Source: Roseivirga misakiensis
GTDB taxonomy: Bacteria; Bacteroidota; Bacteroidia; Cytophagales; Cyclobacteriaceae
Direction: 5' to 3'
Length of the DNA stretch: 64,000 bases
Assembly (NCBI RefSeq): GCF_001747105.1
Contig: NZ_MDGQ01000003.1
Coordinates: 1,272,119-1,336,118, forward strand
The notes beneath the pieces were generated by a model. The model had not been told where the DNA came from. It did no database searches and worked only from the letters and a program-made list of their open reading frames with translations. Below, piece after piece: positions 62,467-64,000 of the stretch. A program made the position numbers and the translations under genes. Positions within the stretch are counted from its first letter, which is position 1; each line of letters starts with the position of its first letter.

Positions 62467-64000
62467 ATGCTTTCACGAAATTATGTCCGTAGGAGAATCC
62501 AGTTAGTTTCTTACTTTTTGTTATCATGTTTTGCAATTCATGCAAATTCTATAACAAATGAAAATGAACCTTTGCGAGCCTTGGTCAGTACGACGGAGAC
62601 ATTTTCAGGAGGAACAAACGGAAGTGCTTCTGGTAACCCTTTCTCGGCTACTTTTAACACATTTGCTTTCACCGGAACAACACTTTCAGGGTTTAATGCA
62701 TTTTTTCGAGATGATAGTAATGGTTACGCCCAAATCACTGGAAGTAGACTTAATCAAATTACTATTAAACTTGCCACTAGTGGTAATTTTAAATTAGAAG
62801 AAATAGTTTTCGAGGTTGCCAACGTCAATACAGCTAATGATAATATTACCGTTAATGGTTACAAAAACAATGGCTTTGTTGCGAGTGCAACGACTACTTT
62901 TCTTGTCCCAGGAGCAATTGGGACTGAAAAAACTGTTGATTTTACCGGGATTGCAGCGTTTAACGATATCGATGAGATAAGAATTGAAATTGCAGACGAT
63001 GGGCTTTTTGGTGGACTTAGAATTGAAAGTATAACAACTGATGTTGCCGCCGCCTCCGACACAGATCCCCCAACCTTCGACGTAGCTCCCTCAGCTAGTT
63101 CAGTCACCACTACAGGTTTTACAGCAGGGGCTAGCATTGATGAAGGAGGAGACATCTACTATGTAGTAGTAGCCGATGGCGCTTCCGCCCCAACTCCAGC
63201 CAATGTGATTGCTGGCCAAGCCAATGGAGGAGGCTCTCCAATCGTTTCAGGCAGTGGCACTAACCTAACAGACCCTTTCACCCTTTCCTCAGCAGTAACA
63301 GGCCTTACGGCAAGTACAGCCTATGATGTATACTTTATCGCCCGAGATGATGAAAGCACCCCAAATGTCCAAGCGACAGTCACTAAAGTAGATGTGACTA
63401 CCCTAGCTCCGAGTTCACTACAAATAGCAGCCACAGTATTCCTAGAAGGCGCTTATAATGGTACCAACCTAAACACAGCCATCAATAGTAGCATACCAGC
63501 CCAACAACCCTACAATGGCGTAAACAGTCATAGCCAAACAACGAGTGTGAGTATACCAGCAAATGCAGTAGACTGGGTATTAGTAGAACTAAGAGAAGCA
63601 AGTACAGCTGCCACGGCAACCAACGCAACCAGAAAAGGCTCGACGGCAGGCTTTCTGATGAATGATGGGACAATCAAGGCGACAGATGGTACGAGCAACC
63701 TAACGATCAACCTAACGGGTAACACAGGGACAGCCTACTATGTGGTGATCTACCATAGAAACCACCTACCAATCATGTCAGCCGCTGCGATAGATGGTTC
63801 GGGAGGCACACTGACGATAGACTTCACCAGCAACTCAGCGAACACCTACCAGACGACGACCGCCCTAGCAAGCCTAAGCAACAACAAGTTTGGGATGCCA
63901 TCAGGAGATGTGAATCAAGATGGCAATATCAACAGCACAGACCTGAGCACATGGCGCACTAATAACGGAGCAGTTTACAGTTACTCTGGCAATGGCAATG
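62467..64000 (+). CDS. Unit 7 surface protein, 3' end outside window
   Basis: At least 511 residues, running off the end of the window without a stop. The ATG at 62467 opens a signal peptide (MLSRNYVRRRIQLVSYFLLS, cleavage near HANS). A unique N-terminal region follows (residues 30-196; TETFSGGTNGSASGNPFSAT, ITVNGYKNNGFVASATT), then the Fn3-like module (197-320) and the shared C-domain from 321, reaching the first Ca-binding loop (GDVNQDGNINSTDLSTWRTN). No small HTH gene is visible yet. Reading frames at 62558 and on the minus strand are shadows of this gene. Confidence 0.88.
   Translation, partial: MLSRNYVRRRIQLVSYFLLSCFAIHANSITNENEPLRALVSTTETFSGGTNGSASGNPFSATFNTFAFTGTTLSGFNAFFRDDSNGYAQITGSRLNQITIKLATSGNFKLEEIVFEVANVNTANDNITVNGYKNNGFVASATTTFLVPGAIGTEKTVDFTGIAAFNDIDEIRIEIADDGLFGGLRIESITTDVAAASDTDPPTFDVAPSASSVTTTGFTAGASIDEGGDIYYVVVADGASAPTPANVIAGQANGGGSPIVSGSGTNLTDPFTLSSAVTGLTASTAYDVYFIARDDESTPNVQATVTKVDVTTLAPSSLQIAATVFLEGAYNGTNLNTAINSSIPAQQPYNGVNSHSQTTSVSIPANAVDWVLVELREASTAATATNATRKGSTAGFLMNDGTIKATDGTSNLTINLTGNTGTAYYVVIYHRNHLPIMSAAAIDGSGGTLTIDFTSNSANTYQTTTALASLSNNKFGMPSGDVNQDGNINSTDLSTWRTNNGAVYSYSGNGN
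63055..63426 (+). repeat. Fn3-like module, copy 3 of 3 (372 bp)
   Basis: Same length as and near-identical to 37894-38265 and 57907-58278. Confidence 0.85.
63427..64000 (+). repeat. Shared surface-protein C-terminal repeat, copy 7 (cut by window end)
   Basis: Near identical to copies 1, 2, 4 and 6 as far as it goes. Confidence 0.9.

Noticed and set aside
62558..62797. 79-codon plus-strand frame beginning MKMNLCEPWS
   Set aside because: It lies out of frame inside the N-terminal region of surface protein 7, whose own frame is open from 62467 to the window end with a signal peptide and the expected domains.
33291..64000. CRISPR array or integron-like cassette array
   Set aside because: Repeats are hundreds of bases long and coding, with no short regular spacers, no integrase gene and no recombination-site-like palindromes between units.

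Overview
The window reads as chromosome of a Bacteroidota bacterium, most likely of the order Cytophagales. The signs are several PadR regulator / FtsX-type permease pairs with an N-terminal permease prefix, LytS/LytTR two-component pairs with periplasmic propeller or TPR sensors, secreted proteins with a C-terminal dockerin-like tail ending in QVP, and promoter-like elements resembling the Bacteroidota -7 box. There are no rRNA genes, CRISPR arrays or intact insertion sequences.

Layout. (1) 1-10035: four FtsX/MacB-type permease genes and one PadR regulator on the plus strand. (2) 10092-12275 (minus): an ABC exporter with a C39 peptidase domain, without visible substrate or partner. (3) 12840-21867: an acetate-use locus, in order a transposase-derived zinc-ribbon/HTH protein, an outer-membrane porin-like protein, both subunits of a DUF4212/SSS-type symporter, a small membrane protein, a CrbS-like transporter-fused histidine kinase, a receiver-only response regulator and acetyl-CoA synthetase. 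(4) 21878-26763 (minus): two lipoproteins, a small membrane protein, a SpoU-type RNA methyltransferase, a coiled-coil protein and a NarL-type regulator whose phospho-acceptor Asp is Glu. (5) 26994-29956: mutS, tRNA-Gly(GCC) and tRNA-Leu(UAA). (6) 30005-32958 (minus): another PadR/permease pair.

(7) 33291-64000 is the striking part: a head-to-tail array of seven units, each made of a membrane sensor/regulator, then a secreted surface protein, then (in six complete units) a ~90-residue LuxR/GerE-type HTH protein. In unit 1 the sensor is a beta-propeller/Y_Y_Y histidine kinase plus LytTR regulator. In units 2-6 it is one polypeptide with a signal peptide, periplasmic TPRs, one membrane span, a coiled coil and a C-terminal HTH, so it looks like a membrane-tethered transcription factor. 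In unit 7 the same TPR front end is joined to a LytS-type kinase and followed by a LytTR regulator. The surface proteins have unrelated N-terminal regions (NHL propeller, Fn3-like, choice-of-anchor-D-like, unknown) on one ~220-residue C-terminal domain that is almost identical at the DNA level, with signs of gene conversion. The last surface protein runs off the window.

How it may work. Short intergenic gaps next to the TPR-HTH genes carry tandem half-sites spaced 11 bp apart. Their sequence differs from unit to unit, but in units 5 and 6 the same private sequence lies both before the TPR-HTH gene and before the surface gene that follows it; unit 2 has a different shared 19-mer in both places. 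I infer that each tethered regulator activates itself and its own surface protein/small-HTH operon, giving a set of parallel insulated surface-sensing circuits. The architecture and repeats are seen directly; the regulatory wiring is inference.
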